DNA of 64,000 nucleotides from Planctomycetota bacterium (GTDB taxonomy: Bacteria; Planctomycetota; Planctomycetia; Pirellulales; Pirellulaceae), in the NCBI GenBank assembly GCA_963204915.1, contig CAUJHS010000060.1, forward strand, positions 1 through 64,000, in the 5' to 3' direction. Positions 16,284 to 23,775 of this stretch are shown here, in pieces (positions within the stretch are counted from its first letter, which is position 1; each line of letters starts with the position of its first letter). A model generated the notes under the pieces. It was not told the origin of the DNA. It saw nothing but the letters and a program-made list of their open reading frames with translations, and did not search any database. The position numbers and the translations under genes were made by a program.

Positions 16284-16727
16284 TCAATGTGACGGACGGC
16301 GCGCATGGGCGTAGATTTGCATCGAGATCAAGCCAGTGACGCTGGCGACGATCAGCACTCCGACGAAATCTACGGTCGCGGAGATGAAGGATTGGACTCG
16401 GCCTCTTTGTGTGCGATCGTGTGATGCGCGCTCGACAAAGCCTTTCACGATCGCATTGTCGTTTTTCACTGACCGGAACGTCGGCTGATATTCGGAAAGC
16501 GGCCAATTTTGCGGCAATGCCGTGACAATGAACACGAGCAGAAAGCCCAGCCAGAATGCTTGTGGCTTTCCACGGTAATGGATGGCGCCGAGTAGGGGGA
16601 CCGCGAATACGAAAAACGATAGAACGCTCCGTACATCGCTTGCCAATTGCAAATTTACTTGGATCGTGGCCAGCCACGCCGCGACAAACGTGAGGCCTGT
16701 GAGTCCCGTCGCAAGGCGAAATCGCAT
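16284..16727 (-). CDS. Small multi-pass membrane protein
   Basis: 147 residues with hydrophobic stretches at about 7-24 (LTGLTFVAAWLATIQVNL), 35-50 (LSFFVFAVPLLGAIHY), 57-72 and 113-136 (ATVDFVGVLIVASVTGLISM). A soluble loop of about 40 residues (LSEYQPTFRSVKNDN..) lies before the last segment. Family unknown. Overlapping frames on the same strand are shadows. Function cannot be inferred. Confidence 0.6.
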   Translation of the reverse strand: MRFRLATGLTGLTFVAAWLATIQVNLQLASDVRSVLSFFVFAVPLLGAIHYRGKPQAFWLGFLLVFIVTALPQNWPLSEYQPTFRSVKNDNAIVKGFVERASHDRTQRGRVQSFISATVDFVGVLIVASVTGLISMQIYAHARRPSH

Positions 16728-16842
16728 GATCGCGAACTTTCCACAGACTGTGTTGTGAAAACGTCTCCTGAGTTCGTTCGGGCATTATAAAGGGTTATAC
16801 CGTCGCGATCATTGCGGCGCAACCACACCTGTCCCGAACGTC

Positions 16843-18186
16843 CTACAACAATTCGCTGGCCAGGTCGGCCAGGGCCGAGCGTTCGCCCTTCTCCAGCGTG
16901 ACGTGGGCGTAAATGGGCTGGCCCACCATGCGGTTGATCAGGTAGCTCAAACCGTTCGAGAGCGCGTCGAGGTACGCGTGGTCGATTTGTTGAATGTCGC
17001 CCGTGAAGACGATCTTCGTACCGGCGCCGGCCCGCGTGATGATGGTTTTCACTTCATGCGGCGTGAGGTTTTGCGCCTCGTCGACGATGAAGAACACGCG
17101 GTCCAGGCTGCGGCCGCGAATGTACGCCAAAGGCGTGATCATCAGCTTCTCTTGTTCGAGCATGCTGGAGATGCGCGCGGCGGCTTTGTCGCCTTCGCCA
17201 AATTGATGGCGGATCACGGTCAAGGCGTCGAACAGCGGCTGCATGTACGGGTCGAGCTTGGCGGCAATATCGCCGGGCAGGTAACCCAGGTCTTTGTTGC
17301 TCAAAGGCACGACGGGCCGCGCCAGCAGAATTTGCCGATACTCGCTGCGCTGCTCCAGCGCCGCGGCCAAGGCCAACAAGGTCTTGCCTGAACCGGCCTT
17401 GCCCGAGAGCGAGACGAGCTTGATGTTCTCATCCGTCAGCGCGCGCAGCGCGAAAAACTGCTCGGCGTTGCGGGGCTGGATGCCGTAGGCGTTGATCCGC
17501 TCAACGCGCGCAAAGGTGTGGTCGGTCGGCCGATACGTGGCCAACACCGAGCGCGAACAATTGCGCATGATGAAGTTTTCGTTGGCGCGCGGGTCGTGAA
17601 TTTGCGGCAGTTGATCGGCAGGAACAATTCCGGCGCCTTCGTAAAACTGGGCGATCACTTCGGCCGGCGCGTTTTCGATCATGCGCTTGCCAGAGTAAAT
17701 GTGATCGACGCTGGCCACTTTGTCGGTGTTGTAGTCCTGCGAAGGAATGCCCAGCGACTTGGCCTTCATGCGAATGTTGGTGTCCTTCGAGATCAGGATC
17801 ACCGGCCGGTCGGCGTGCTGCTCTTGCAGTTTGAGCGTCGTGTTAAGAATGCGATGGTCGGGCGTGTCGTGTTGGAACGCCAGTCGCAGGCGTTCGTCCA
17901 TCGCGCCGCCAAGGGCCACGCGAATTGAACCGCGTCCTTCGCCCAGCGGGGCGCCTTCGTCCGAAAGCACGTCGCCGGTCAAACTATCCAGACGCCGCAG
18001 AAACTCGCGCGCCTGGAAATTGATGTCTTGATTGCCTTTTTTGAAGTGGTCCAGCTCCTCCAAAACGGTAATCGGAATTGCGATGTCGTTTTCCTCGAAG
18101 TGGCTAATGCACGCAGCGTCGTGAAGCACCACGTTCGTGTCGAGCACAAACAACTTGGGGCCTCCCGCCGAGAAAGCGTCGGACAT
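16843..18186 (-). CDS. PIN-PhoH fusion ATPase (PhoH2-type)
   Basis: 447 residues. Residues 1-150 form a PIN nuclease domain (Asp16 in VLDTNVV, acidic [17 protein letters not shown]). Residues 230-447 form the PhoH ATPase: Walker [10 protein letters not shown] (261-269), Walker [10 protein letters not shown] (365-373), then [16 protein letters not shown] sensor region. PhoH2 proteins act as RNA helicase-nucleases and have been linked to toxin-antitoxin loci. No antitoxin is adjacent here. The YlaK-type fusion is usual in planctomycetes. Predicted cytosolic. Confidence 0.93.
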   Translation of the reverse strand: MSDAFSAGGPKLFVLDTNVVLHDAACISHFEENDIAIPITVLEELDHFKKGNQDINFQAREFLRRLDSLTGDVLSDEGAPLGEGRGSIRVALGGAMDERLRLAFQHDTPDHRILNTTLKLQEQHADRPVILISKDTNIRMKAKSLGIPSQDYNTDKVASVDHIYSGKRMIENAPAEVIAQFYEGAGIVPADQLPQIHDPRANENFIMRNCSRSVLATYRPTDHTFARVERINAYGIQPRNAEQFFALRALTDENIKLVSLSGKAGSGKTLLALAAALEQRSEYRQILLARPVVPLSNKDLGYLPGDIAAKLDPYMQPLFDALTVIRHQFGEGDKAAARISSMLEQEKLMITPLAYIRGRSLDRVFFIVDEAQNLTPHEVKTIITRAGAGTKIVFTGDIQQIDHAYLDALSNGLSYLINRMVGQPIYAHVTLEKGERSALADLASELL

Positions 18187-18355
18187 TGACGGCCTCTTGG
18201 GTCGAGGGAGAGCAGTAGGTTGGGTACGTTCCCATCATAGTTGGCGACTGTGAAAGGAACATGAAATTAGCGCGCCGTCGGGGCCGCCCGCCAACAGCAT
18301 GGGCGACGCGCGGAATGCGTCTACGCTACGCGTCCTGGGAATTGTACGTTTCTCC

Positions 18356-18703
18356 TCACGTCACGGTGCGTAAAAATTCGGCCGGCGCTGGAATTTCCAA
18401 TTCCAGCATGGCGGTTCCCAGCAGTTTTCCCTGGGTATCAATCCTCAGGGACAGGCTGGCGCCACCCGCCAGAACGTCCTCCAGCACAAAGTTCAACGCT
18501 AGAACCTTGGGCAGTTCGTACCGCTGAACGCGGCGGGGCTGCAACGATGCAAAAAAACGCTCCACACGCTCGGCTGTCAATTCCTTAACGAGCAGTTCAT
18601 ACGCGGCCGGCGAGCAAGCCACCACGCCCACATTGGCGTGATTGCCCTTATCGCCGCTGCGCACCGAAGCAAGCTGGCCCAGTTTGAGCACGTTTTCCTT
18701 CAT
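18356..18703 (-). CDS. Stand-alone AtuA C-terminal-like domain protein
   Basis: 115 residues from the ATG at 18703 (MKENVLKLGQLASVRSGDKGN). ASVRSGDKGNHANVGVVACSP, LTAERVERFF, RYELPKVLALNFVLED and LGTAMLELEIPAPAEFL match the C-terminal about 100 residues of AtuA/DUF1446 proteins of terpenoid and acyclic isoprenoid degradation. Full-length family members have a roughly 450-residue main domain before this; here only the tail domain exists. A longer open frame upstream overlaps the PP2C gene and has an unnatural Arg-rich composition. It could be a genuine split subunit, with the large subunit elsewhere. Confidence 0.75.
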   Translation of the reverse strand: MKENVLKLGQLASVRSGDKGNHANVGVVACSPAAYELLVKELTAERVERFFASLQPRRVQRYELPKVLALNFVLEDVLAGGASLSLRIDTQGKLLGTAMLELEIPAPAEFLRTVT

Positions 18704-18789
18704 CACGACACCCAACGACCGGTCAGGGTTCGCCTGGAACTCCGCATGGCCCCGTGGACAATTTTCCCCCCTCAACCTACCTTGGCGGA

Positions 18790-19599
18790 ATGACGGATGC
18801 AAAATGCTACTTGAACGCGCAGATGAGCGCGGTTGAGCCACACGTGCTGGCAGGCGGCCGGGCGGTGGTTTTTTCCCGACGATCTCCCACCAAGGAAACC
18901 CACAACGAGGACGCCGCCGCGGTCTTCCGCCTGGACGACGACTCGGCCGTGCTCGTCGTGGCCGACGGACTTGGCGGAGGCCCCGCGGGCGAACGCGCCT
19001 CGGCTTTGGCCGTCGCCGCCCTTCAGCACGCCCTGCACAACGTGGCCGGTTCGGGTGAACTCTTGCGCACCGCGATTCTCGACGGCATCGAAGCGGCCAA
19101 CCAACACATTCTGGCCACCGAACCCGACGCCGCCACCACGCTGGCCGTGGTCGAAATTCACCAAGGCCGCGCACGCACTTACCACGTAGGCGACTCCAGC
19201 GTGCTAGCCGTCAGCCAGCGCGGTCGGCTCAAGTTTCAAACCGTGTCGCATTCGCCGGTGGGTTACGCCGTCGAAGCGGGCGTGCTCAACGCCGCGGAAG
19301 CGATGCACCACGAAGCACGGCATGTGGTGTCGAATGTGGTCGGCTGCCCGAAGATGCGCATCGAAATGGGTCCGCTGGTAAAACTTCGTCCGCGCGACAC
19401 CGTGGTGCTGGCCAGCGACGGCTTGTTCGACAACCTGCACACCGAGGAAATCGTGGAGATCGTTCGCAAGGGCGATCTGATTCACGGAGTGGAACAACTG
19501 GTGCGCGCCTCGCTGATTCGCATGACGCAGCCGGGCGGTCCCGAGCCTTCCAAGCCCGACGACTTGACGATCGTCGCGTTTCGTCCCAGTCTGCCCTAG
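18790..19599 (+). CDS. PP2C-family protein serine/threonine phosphatase
   Basis: 269 residues from ATG 18790; GGCGGA precedes it. Metal-binding motifs are in order: HNEDAAAVF, VVADGLGGGPAGE, AATTLAVVEI, YHVGDSSVLAV, ASDGLFDNL and SKPDDLTIVAF. These are the Asp residues that bind the dinuclear Mn/Mg centre in bacterial Stp/SpoIIE-type phosphatases. No kinase gene is adjacent. It is divergent from the AtuA-tail gene. Confidence 0.93.
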   Translation: MTDAKCYLNAQMSAVEPHVLAGGRAVVFSRRSPTKETHNEDAAAVFRLDDDSAVLVVADGLGGGPAGERASALAVAALQHALHNVAGSGELLRTAILDGIEAANQHILATEPDAATTLAVVEIHQGRARTYHVGDSSVLAVSQRGRLKFQTVSHSPVGYAVEAGVLNAAEAMHHEARHVVSNVVGCPKMRIEMGPLVKLRPRDTVVLASDGLFDNLHTEEIVEIVRKGDLIHGVEQLVRASLIRMTQPGGPEPSKPDDLTIVAFRPSLP

Positions 19600-19715
19600 T
19601 GCCGCCCAAGTCAACGCCGCCGCGCCAACGCGGGGGCGTAGTTCAAGTGGCGGGGGCGGGCTGGTTATAATGCAGTTCGCCGAACCGCTTTTCTTTTCCG
19701 TGAAGGAGGACCCCC

Positions 19716-20456
19716 ATGCATCGGATGATTTGGCTTTTCACGCTCGTCCTGTTCGGAGCCGCCGTGGCGAATGCGCAAGAACCGCGGCCGCCGAAGGTTC
19801 CCATCAATCCGGAAGAAGCCATCGAAGCGCCCAATCCGGCCAAGGTTCCCAAGGTTGTTCAACCTGACACGACGCTGCTGGACGACACCAAGGCGTCGGG
19901 CTTGCAACCGCGCGTCCGCGCCGTGCCGCGTCGCGCTGCGGACCAGATATTGCCCATGAAAAGGCGATGTCTCGTGATCACCGTTACGCCCGGTGCGCAA
20001 TTCACGGGCGAACTCACATCCACCATGGGTCCTTGGCTTCACATGAAGCGGGACGACGGTCGCGAAGTGTGGATCGCTAGCGAGAACGTGGCGGCGGTGG
20101 TTTTTGAGCCCGACCGAGAACCGCGCAAAGACAGCGACAAGGAAGCTGCTGCCCAAGCCGGCGAGCGTGAAGGAGCCGAGCGCGAACGGTCATTCGCGCT
20201 AGCGTTGAAGGCTGAGGCGGAAGCGATGCGGCGTGAAGTGATGGCCATGCAACAACGACTGGTCCAAGCCGTCGAAGAAGCCGCCCGCGCGCGCCGTGAG
20301 TCGGAAAGCCAACGCGACATGGCCGAACAACTTCGCCGCCGCGCCGAGGAAGCCCGCGCCGTCTTGACCGAAGAAGTCGCGCGCCTCCGAGAGCAACTCA
20401 GGAAAGCCGCCGAGAACGCCGCAAAAGAAAACACGAAAGAGGAGCCGAAAGAATAA
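19716..20456 (+). CDS. Exported coiled-coil protein with small N-terminal domain
   Basis: 246 residues; GGAGG 6 bases before the ATG. A signal peptide (VLFGAAVANAQ) is followed by a Pro-rich linker (residues 22-60). Residues about 80-130 (RRCLVITVTPGAQFTGELTS, EVWIASENVAAVVFEPD) look like a small beta-barrel. Residues 135-246 form a long Glu/Arg/Ala coiled coil (LKAEAEAMRREVMAMQQRL). The periplasmic location and coiled coil suggest a structural or scaffold role. No family recognised. Confidence 0.7.
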   Translation: MHRMIWLFTLVLFGAAVANAQEPRPPKVPINPEEAIEAPNPAKVPKVVQPDTTLLDDTKASGLQPRVRAVPRRAADQILPMKRRCLVITVTPGAQFTGELTSTMGPWLHMKRDDGREVWIASENVAAVVFEPDREPRKDSDKEAAAQAGEREGAERERSFALALKAEAEAMRREVMAMQQRLVQAVEEAARARRESESQRDMAEQLRRRAEEARAVLTEEVARLREQLRKAAENAAKENTKEEPKE

Positions 20457-20553
20457 CCTCCTCCCGTGTTAACCCAGCCGCGAAGGACGCCGGCTCGCAG
20501 CTTCGTAGCGAAGGAGCGACCCACGTCACTTGCACACTCTGGGGAACGCGACC

Positions 20554-21099
20554 ATGGCGAAAAAGAAAGCGGCCGTCAAGAAGTCGCTGGTAAAGAAAAC
20601 GCCCGGCAAAAAGACGCCCAACAAAAAATCACCGGGCAAGAAGGCGGCGGCGAAGAAATCCTCGGCGCGTCAAGTCGCGTCGGGGAAGAAGTCTCCCTCG
20701 AAGCCCGTTCCCAAAAAGAGAACGGCGCCGGTCAAGGTCAAGAAGCAAGCCGCAACGCCGCCTCCGCCGGAACGTAACTCGTCGGACAGGACGAGCAAGC
20801 CGGAGGGGAAGAAAGCCTCGGCTTCGCTCGGGCGTCCGTTGGTCACGGCGGAGGAGAAGCTTTACCTGCTTTTCAAAGAAGATTACCACGCGCGGCAGGT
20901 GTTCGACTTCCTGCGGGTCGAAACGGTCCGTGAGCTGGAGCAGTTCACGGCACAAGAGATCGTCCACCGGTTATCGTATCCCGTGCGGCAAACGGTCGAG
21001 GGAATTCGCCGCAAACTGGCCGAGAAGAACCGCTGCCTGGCGGGCGACGAAGACTACGCGCTCAAGCACCGCCCCCCGCGCGACGGCGACCACGGATGA
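20554..21099 (+). CDS. Histone H1-like lysine-rich protein with C-terminal globular domain
   Basis: 181 residues from ATG 20554 (GGGGA upstream). Residues 1-70 are Lys/Ala/Pro/Ser-rich with repeated KKTPGKK, KKSPGKK and AKKSS units, like histone H1/Hc1 tails. Residues about 95-181 are a helical domain (RPLVTAEEKLYLLFKEDYHARQ... split by VETVRELEQFTAQEIVHRL, TVEGIRRKLAEKNR) unrelated to H1's winged helix. DNA binding by the tail is expected; nucleoid function is inferred. Planctomycetes carry several such proteins. Confidence 0.75.
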   Translation: MAKKKAAVKKSLVKKTPGKKTPNKKSPGKKAAAKKSSARQVASGKKSPSKPVPKKRTAPVKVKKQAATPPPPERNSSDRTSKPEGKKASASLGRPLVTAEEKLYLLFKEDYHARQVFDFLRVETVRELEQFTAQEIVHRLSYPVRQTVEGIRRKLAEKNRCLAGDEDYALKHRPPRDGDHG

Positions 21100-21262
21100 C
21101 CTTCGCTGCCGCGAGTGACGCCCACGAAGGCGGCTAAGGTTGGGCCGCGATTGTGGGCATTGAATGCGTCAAAAATGTGATGATGAAATCATCGAGTAAC
21201 GGCGCACCACCAAAAGTTGGCGGGGCGTTTGCATGCGTGCATCAATGCAGGATCGTTCCGGC

Positions 21263-21607
21263 ATGGCAGACGGGAAGCCCCAGCATCCTCCCCATCAGTT
21301 AGCGCTTCCGCAGAACAACACGCCGGAAGCCTGGGGCTGCGTGCTTGTGTCGGGGCTGCTGGGGTTGCTTGCGATGGTGCTCGGAGCGACGTTCCTTGGG
21401 ATTGTGTGGTATCGCTTGAGCTGGACCGAGGCGTTTGGAAGATTCGTCACGCCGCCACCGATACCGCTGAACGTTCTCGATCTGGCCGCGTTCATCAGTT
21501 TTTGCTTTACGGCCACTCTCGTCATTGCCTCCGTTGTCGCGATGCGCGAGGCGTTTTTTCGACGCAGCCAGAGGCGAGGAAGCGCGGCTTTAAAGAACTT
21601 CCCATGA
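21263..21607 (+). CDS. Small membrane protein
   Basis: About 114 residues from ATG 21263 (AGGA 11 bases upstream; an ATG at 21233 is in frame). Two transmembrane segments: GCVLVSGLLGLLAMVLGATFLGIVW cut at about residues 25-50, and AAFISFCFTATLVIASVVAM at about 75-95. The short C-terminal tail is basic (RRSQRRG). A hairpin repeat follows 19 bases after the stop. Function unknown. Confidence 0.55.
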   Translation: MADGKPQHPPHQLALPQNNTPEAWGCVLVSGLLGLLAMVLGATFLGIVWYRLSWTEAFGRFVTPPPIPLNVLDLAAFISFCFTATLVIASVVAMREAFFRRSQRRGSAALKNFP

Positions 21608-21626
21608 GGGCGCAACCTCGGTTTGG

Positions 21627-21652
21627 CCACTGCTGGCCAACGCCAGCAGTGG
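21627..21652 (+). repeat. Hairpin repeat, CCACTGCTGG family, second copy
   Basis: CCACTGCTGGC (21627-21637) pairs perfectly with GCCAGCAGTGG (21642-21652), loop CAAC. The core CCACTGCTGG / CCAGCAGTGG is shared with 5636-5677. It lies 19 bases after a stop codon and 52 bases from a convergent gene end, the usual setting of REP-type elements. Confidence 0.8.
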
Positions 21653-21704
21653 TTACGTCATGCGAAGGGCGGCGAATTATCGCCGCAGAGTCAAGAACGC
21701 GCCG

Positions 21705-22085
21705 TTACTTGCAGCACGCCGCGGCGCCGTCGCAGCAAGCTCCGCTGAGGCAGCAGGCTTCGCCATCAAGGCAGCATTCGGCGCCTTCTTCACAACAAGC
21801 CGCGCCAAGATCGCAGCAAGCTGCCGTGGACGTCAGAGCGACCGTGGCGTTAGCGGCGGAAGCGGTGCAGCAAGCCTGAACCGTTTCGCAGCATTCTTGG
21901 CCTTCTACGCAGCACGCTTGAGCGCCGTCGGTGCAGCAAGGCAAGTTGGCTTCGCAGCAGGGTTGGCCCGGCGCACAGCAGGCGTTCTTCGTCACCTCGG
22001 TGGCGACGTTGTCATTGGCGCCAAGGCCAGCCACGGCCAAACCCAAAGCGAGAATCGAGCCAGCGAAAAGTTGAGTCAGGTTCAT
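21705..22085 (-). CDS. Exported Cys-Cys repeat protein (possible metal binder)
   Basis: 126 residues from ATG 22085, GGAG upstream. Signal peptide at residues 1-23. The mature part is a near-regular tandem array of Cys-Cys pairs: 12 pairs, mostly separated by five residues (for example QPCC EANLP CC, DLGAACC EEGAE CC). Twenty-four Cys in about 100 residues suggests a thiol-rich metal or thiolate cluster protein, like a metallothionein, or disulfide-crosslinked. The gene follows a second Cys-rich exported protein on the same strand (gap 144 bases). Function unknown. Confidence 0.8.
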   Translation of the reverse strand: MNLTQLFAGSILALGLAVAGLGANDNVATEVTKNACCAPGQPCCEANLPCCTDGAQACCVEGQECCETVQACCTASAANATVALTSTAACCDLGAACCEEGAECCLDGEACCLSGACCDGAAACCK

Positions 22086-22229
22086 ACGAAATTGCTCCAG
22101 TGAATTGATTTTATGGTTGAAAATACGAATGTCGGAAATACACACAAGCGATGAGCTCACGCCTGCCGGCGCGCAGCAACTTGCGTCATCAACCGCAGAA
22201 GGCGGAAGTTCAAGAGAACGCGGCGTCGA

Positions 22230-22646
22230 TTAACACCGCCACACGCACTGGAGCACGCGGAGCGGCGGACCAGGATCCAGCAAATGCTCGCAACCTGCCT
22301 GAGCGATCAATCCGTCAGGCGTGGGTAACGCCACATCGGGCAACGCGGCGACCCAACCCAGCAACGTCGCAAAGTCGCCATCGTCCTGCGAGCTTTTTTG
22401 AACGACCACATCGCGCCGACAACAACAGGTCGCGGGAGCGGTCGGTTGGGGATGCTCGGTTCCCGTATGAGCACATGCCGGAACAACGGTCTTGCTCTCG
22501 TGGGCGGCGCAGCAACTGGTGGGCGCGTCTTCCACAACCGGCGTCGTAACGTGTTGGGTGGCCGAGAAGCTCCAACAACACACTCCCGGCGGCAGGGCCA
22601 ACAACAGCCCGTTCAGCAGCAGCGCAGTTTTCGCCAGGAGGTTCAT
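22230..22646 (-). CDS. Exported Cys/His-containing protein
   Basis: 138 residues; a signal peptide (LLLNGLLLALPPGVCC) opens it. Scattered Cys and His clusters follow: TSCCAAHESK, PACAHTGTEH, ATCCCRRD, then HLLDPG and VLQCVWRC at the C-terminus. Such Cys/His proteins in planctomycetes often lie near heavy-metal efflux systems, but no efflux gene is adjacent here. It is probably transcribed with the Cys-Cys repeat gene downstream. A periplasmic metal-handling role is inferred, not shown. Confidence 0.65.
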   Translation of the reverse strand: MNLLAKTALLLNGLLLALPPGVCCWSFSATQHVTTPVVEDAPTSCCAAHESKTVVPACAHTGTEHPQPTAPATCCCRRDVVVQKSSQDDGDFATLLGWVAALPDVALPTPDGLIAQAGCEHLLDPGPPLRVLQCVWRC

Positions 22647-22768
22647 ATCGTCATTCTACGGGAGCGGTCAACCCTCGGTTCGTCGATCGAACGATTTAGC
22701 CAAAACACAGCCTTTGCCTCGGAAGGCCGCATTGGTCGCTTCGTTGTAAAGCGATTCTGTTGTTGAAC

Positions 22769-23536
22769 TTACGGCGAGCCTTCACGAACGCGTCGTAGCA
22801 GCGCCGGGGCGGCCGCGGCCGCTTTAGGGCCCATTTGACCAAGGGCAAACGCTGCGGCTTTGCGCACTTGCGGGTCGGAATCTTGCTCCAACACGCGAAT
22901 CAGCGGGTCGATGGCTTGCTCGGCTTCCGAGCCAATGCGGGCTAAAATCTCGGCCGCCCGACGACGCACCCGCGGATCGGCGTCGCTCAACATGTCCACC
23001 ACTTCATCGGTGGCGGGCGCCCCAATCCGGCCAAGCGCGTCGGCGGCGACTTCCGCTTCGGTCCAGTCTTGCCGTCGACGAATAATTCGCGAGGGGGCAA
23101 TATCGGGCAAGGTAACAAGACCGCTGGGAGAAGCGTTTTCGTCAATCAGCTCGCTCGTGGCGGTGTCGGCCGAAGTCGTCGAAGACCCGCCCGTATTTTC
23201 AATGCCCGCATCGGGAATGGCCGAAGGAGGCGGCACGGTCTCGGCGGCGATCGACTCCGCAGGATACGGCCCCGGCGAAGGATAGGCTGGCGGCTTCAAA
23301 GGCGGGCCTTGGTAAAAAGATCCTGGACCCGGAGCCGAGTTCAACGACGGAGGATCGAGCGGCTCCTCATCCTCTTTGCTGGCCATTTCAACATTGACGC
23401 TTACCGGCGCGGTGTCCGAGTTTTTCTCGGCCGTGGAACTCGGAGAACTGCGTTTGGCGCATCCTGCCGAGGTTGTTGCAATCGTTAGAATCGTTGCCGC
23501 GTGGATAATCGCCACCCAGGCCAGGTTGCGTTGCAT
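22769..23536 (-). CDS. HEAT-repeat lipoprotein
   Basis: 255 residues from ATG 23536. The leader ATILTIATTSAGC has a lipobox ending in Cys27. A Pro/Ser/Glu-rich linker (about residues 30-150) precedes three HEAT/PBS-lyase-type repeats: DALGRIGAPATDEVVDMLSD, RRRAAEILARIGSEAEQAID and RKAAAFALGQMGPKAAAAAP. Such repeats form a curved superhelix for protein binding. Exported and anchored; partner unknown. The frame upstream of 23536 is not protein-like. Confidence 0.8.
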   Translation of the reverse strand: MQRNLAWVAIIHAATILTIATTSAGCAKRSSPSSTAEKNSDTAPVSVNVEMASKEDEEPLDPPSLNSAPGPGSFYQGPPLKPPAYPSPGPYPAESIAAETVPPPSAIPDAGIENTGGSSTTSADTATSELIDENASPSGLVTLPDIAPSRIIRRRQDWTEAEVAADALGRIGAPATDEVVDMLSDADPRVRRRAAEILARIGSEAEQAIDPLIRVLEQDSDPQVRKAAAFALGQMGPKAAAAAPALLRRVREGSP

Positions 23537-23775
23537 GACTCGACCTCGTGTTCGTCGCTGCGTGCTTTCCTCAATATACCACATGCAATCGATGCGCCGC
23601 GGTCCCCGGTTCCCGGAGACGTCGCCGAGCGTTAGCATTTGCAGGGAGCAGCACAACCCGTTTTGACGGAGGAAGCCGCACGGGGCGGTCGAACTTTGCC
23701 AGCCGCCGACCATTCCTTCGTGTTGCGTAGCTTCATCTTTCGGTGAATTTCGTTTTTGGAGAAAGTCGGGAAGTT

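Noticed and set aside
16219-16785. Long frame overlapping the membrane protein at 16284-16727
   Set aside because: The other frame gives clean transmembrane segments; this one is basic and featureless.
21217-21879. Long frame overlapping the small membrane protein and the Cys-Cys repeat gene
   Set aside because: It is antisense to the repeat gene for half its length; its Gln/Ala-rich end simply mirrors the Cys codon repeats.
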